In this document: positions 62,192-64,000 of the stretch, one piece after another | Position numbering within the stretch: the first letter of the stretch is position 1 | Layout of the letters: each line of letters begins with the position of its first letter | Source of the DNA: Pelagirhabdus alkalitolerans | GTDB taxonomy: Bacteria > Bacillota > Bacilli > Bacillales > Amphibacillaceae | DNA: 64,000 nucleotides | Reading direction: 5' to 3' | Assembly: GCF_900096905.1 (NCBI RefSeq) | Contig: NZ_FMYI01000008.1 | Span: 37,047-101,046, forward strand | Notes under the pieces: model-generated | What the model was told of the DNA's origin: nothing | Databases searched by the model: none | The model's input: the letters and a program-made list of their open reading frames with translations, nothing else | Translations under genes and position numbers: made by a program

Positions 62192-63550
62192 TTATCCCTC
62201 ATTTATCCTTTTAATAACCTCTGTTGCTGTTATGAACTTCATTTCAGAATTCATTATATGAATTTTATTTTCATCATTTTCGTTACTCCAATTAGAGTTG
62301 ACTTCATCTTGTCCCTTAATAATTTCTGGAACTACTTTTTGATTATTAATTTGACCATTTATCAAAAAATCTCTTTCGTGAATTTTTTTTAAATACTCAC
62401 TATTATTCGATATTTTTCCAACAACTGATTTTATGCTGGCTTGTTCTCGATTAATGAGTGACAAGGTATATTTTCCATTTTTATATCCTAAATAATCTCT
62501 ATCAAAAGTTTGTTCTGTTATATTACATAAACATCGATACATTATATCTTTCAAGCTATCTGACTGCAAATGAGTCGTTAGTATTTGACTATTCGCTAGA
62601 TTATCAACACTTTTCTGGTCTGGATTTAAGTATATGATAAAATTTTTAAATTTATCATCATTTAGGTGGTAAATCTCCTTAATAATTGATCCTATATCAT
62701 CTATTATCTCTAAATCCAAGTTAGGTGTATTAAGTTGTAATTCTTCTACATAATCATCCCAAACACACATAAATACTTCTCTCATAATTTGAGTATTAGT
62801 TCTCTCTTGAGCTCCAGTACTTATTACAATTTCAAGAATTTCTTTTAAACTAAGTGTAGGGTATCCAACAGGTTCTTTTAAATGTTCTTCTCTCACTTGA
62901 TTATCTAACGCATCTACAATATATAAAAACTTCTCTTTATGTATTTGTTTAATTTCTTTAAAAGGAGAATTTTCTTTTATAAGTATTTCCTTTATTTCTT
63001 TAACACAATAGGCTTCTAATTTACATTCTTCATCACTTTTGGAGAAGTCACAAAAATATTCGTGTTCATTATACTGATAAAGTTGTACTTTATTCGGATT
63101 TGGTATATAAACTGTTTGTGGAGGTACTACTTTTTCAAACTCCTCCTCTGTTAAGCCGAACCCTTCTACTTCAACTATTGTATGTAAGTATCGAGAACCC
63201 TCGTCTACCTCTATCTCTCCCGGACTATTATCTTCTTTTATTGAACGATATTGGAATGCTTGGGTTTCTTTCGTCATTTCACCATTAATTATAGGGTATG
63301 CTTCTTGCAATACATCTTTATATGCATTTGGATAATTTCCATTTTTATATGCTTTTACTTGATGCCTTGAATTTACTTTAGAACCATGCATAATATCGAA
63401 ATCTTCTGCTGATTCAAACTTTATTATCCAATTATTAATCGTTTCATCTTTTTCTAATAATTCATTTATTTTTCTTAATGCTAAAAGAACTCCAACCTTT
63501 GATTGGTGAGTGTAGCCGTGCCAACTAGCAGTAGCATTTCTATTAGACAT
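62192..63550 (-). CDS. ABC-3C-type effector with Cap4-like nuclease domain
   Basis: A 452-aa protein. The N-terminus holds the pattern SWHGYTHQSKVGVLLAL (9-25), then FESAEDFDI (45-53) and HQVKAY (63-68). This is the G-Y-x-x-Q, E-x-x-x-D, Q-x-K arrangement of DUF4297/Cap4-type PD-(D/E)xK nucleases. The rest is largely helical and has no further motif I can name; in ABC-3C systems it usually carries a C-terminal partner-binding domain. It is the first gene of the operon. Starts at 63568 and 63562 are possible; 63550 gives the usual MSNRNA start, but no strong ribosome site fits any choice. Confidence 0.8.
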   Translation of the reverse strand: MSNRNATASWHGYTHQSKVGVLLALRKINELLEKDETINNWIIKFESAEDFDIMHGSKVNSRHQVKAYKNGNYPNAYKDVLQEAYPIINGEMTKETQAFQYRSIKEDNSPGEIEVDEGSRYLHTIVEVEGFGLTEEEFEKVVPPQTVYIPNPNKVQLYQYNEHEYFCDFSKSDEECKLEAYCVKEIKEILIKENSPFKEIKQIHKEKFLYIVDALDNQVREEHLKEPVGYPTLSLKEILEIVISTGAQERTNTQIMREVFMCVWDDYVEELQLNTPNLDLEIIDDIGSIIKEIYHLNDDKFKNFIIYLNPDQKSVDNLANSQILTTHLQSDSLKDIMYRCLCNITEQTFDRDYLGYKNGKYTLSLINREQASIKSVVGKISNNSEYLKKIHERDFLINGQINNQKVVPEIIKGQDEVNSNWSNENDENKIHIMNSEMKFITATEVIKRINEG

Positions 63551-63885
63551 AATATCACTCATTTCCATTTATTATTGAATTCCAAGTATAAAGTATTTAA
63601 ACAACTATCTAAAATGAATTTATTTTTTTATAAAGCTTTAAATACATTGAATAATCTATGTACTTATAATGAAAATTCTATGTAAATTACTAGATGCTTT
63701 CTTTTCAAATGTAAATAACATATATTTAAAGATAGATATTTTAAAAGTGAATTCTTTCTAATTGATAACTATTTTGGAGAACTTCTTCATAAAGTTCTTT
63801 TCATCCCCTTCTACACCAAAAAAGCACGTTAGGCACATCACAGAGAACCTTATTACTAAGTAGATGAGTCTATCACTCTTACATA
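63551..63885. other. AT-rich region upstream of the ABC-3C operon
   Basis: No gene is seen. On the minus strand a TATACT box lies ~40 bases before the operon, with a weak -35-like TTTAGA 17 bases further, a possible promoter. A short frame near 63740-63800 on the minus strand reads like a protein end but is interrupted by stops, and may be a fragment of a gene broken by the adjacent IS element. Confidence 0.45.
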
Positions 63886-64000
63886 TGTGACCGTCAAGTA
63901 AAATATTACAGTTTTTGCTGATTAATTTGTTACACTTTCCTGCCCGAAGATGTTCTTACGATGCTTCATTCGATAACTGTCACCGTTTAAATGTATAATT
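63886..64000. mobile_element. End of an IS21-family insertion sequence (partial, runs off the window)
   Basis: From about TGTGACCGTCAAG (63886) onward the sequence differs in character from its neighbours. Related motifs ATTACAGTTTTTGC and GTTACACTTTCCTGC (63905-63944) resemble the multiple terminal repeats of IS21-type elements. The C-terminus of IstB lies directly inside. The outer end position is approximate, and the other end and any target duplication are outside the window. Confidence 0.6.
63922..64000 (-). CDS. istB: C-terminus of an IstB-like transposition helper ATPase (partial)
   Basis: The 25 residues in the window end ...IIHLNGDSYRMKHRKNI followed by a short tail and a TAA stop at 63922-63924. 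The LNGDSYRMKHR stretch is the typical C-terminal end of IS21-family IstB proteins, which load the IstA transposase onto target DNA. The rest of the gene is beyond the window edge. Identification rests on this short tail plus the repeat-like DNA outside it. Confidence 0.65.
   Translation of the reverse strand, partial: IIHLNGDSYRMKHRKNIFGQESVTN

Noticed and set aside
58826..63550. A CRISPR array or restriction-modification system in the AT-rich accessory region
   Set aside because: No regularly spaced repeats and no methyltransferase motifs occur; the three genes fit an ABC-ATPase three-component system instead.
63720..63846. A short minus-strand coding-like frame (ending ...YQLERIHF) near the IS end
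   Set aside because: It is interrupted by stops after ~20 codons, has no start or ribosome site, and matches no family I know. It could be a broken gene tail but is not supportable as a feature of its own.

Overview
The window is a low-GC Firmicutes chromosome segment, most likely from a Bacillaceae member. Secreted and surface proteins are strongly acidic, which hints at a halophilic or alkaliphilic relative of Bacillus, but this is an inference. The backbone order (rpsF end, ssb, rpsR, yybS, gdpP, rplI, dnaC, purA, walRK-yycHI-walJ-htrA, rlmH) is the origin-proximal order known from Bacillus subtilis. Accessory blocks have been spliced between these core genes.

Layout. 1-5.7 kb: end of rpsF, ssb, rpsR, a small membrane protein, serA behind a T-box leader, and a MATE exporter and a HAD phosphatase on the opposite strand. 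5.7-10.8 kb: yybS-gdpP-rplI-dnaC, with a promoter followed by an attenuator-like hairpin. 10.8-18.9 kb: a xylose-type module, namely a membrane-anchored sugar-binding sensor, a LytS-type kinase, a YesN-type regulator and the XylFGH ABC transporter, with cre sites at the promoters. 19-20.4 kb: purA with PurR-box-like sites. 20.4-28.3 kb: a five-gene minus-strand operon combining a phosphorelay (response regulator, hybrid kinase, Hpt-REC-GGDEF-REC protein) with a HEAT-repeat membrane protein and a family 2 polysaccharide synthase. 28.5-37 kb: a LysM-G5-M23 peptidase and the WalRK cell-wall regulon operon through htrA.

37-54.4 kb: a DnaA-box cluster directly after htrA, then an insertion between htrA and rlmH. 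It encodes a wall-anchored GHL10 glycosidase, a ROK kinase, a sugar ABC importer without its own ATPase, a ROK-RpiR fusion, a DUF4127 protein, an FAD oxidoreductase, a GH38 alpha-mannosidase and NanE. Together these look like an uptake and breakdown pathway for a mannose/ManNAc-type glycan whose substrate cannot be read from sequence. 54.5-58.5 kb: a GNAT protein apparently starting at ATC, an aldo/keto reductase, a Lin0512 protein, an M20 amidohydrolase and rlmH.

58.5-64 kb: very AT-rich accessory DNA carrying a three-gene minus-strand defence-type operon of the ABC-three-component kind (Cap4-like nuclease protein, middle component, Rad50/SMC-like ATPase). It is flanked by a 20-bp inverted repeat and, at the window edge, by the end of an IS21-family element (C-terminus of IstB).

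The best candidates for under-described biology are the htrA-rlmH glycan island (especially the ROK-RpiR fusion with DUF4127, the FAD enzyme, GH38 and NanE), the phosphorelay/c-di-GMP/HEAT/glycosyltransferase operon, and the ABC-3C operon.
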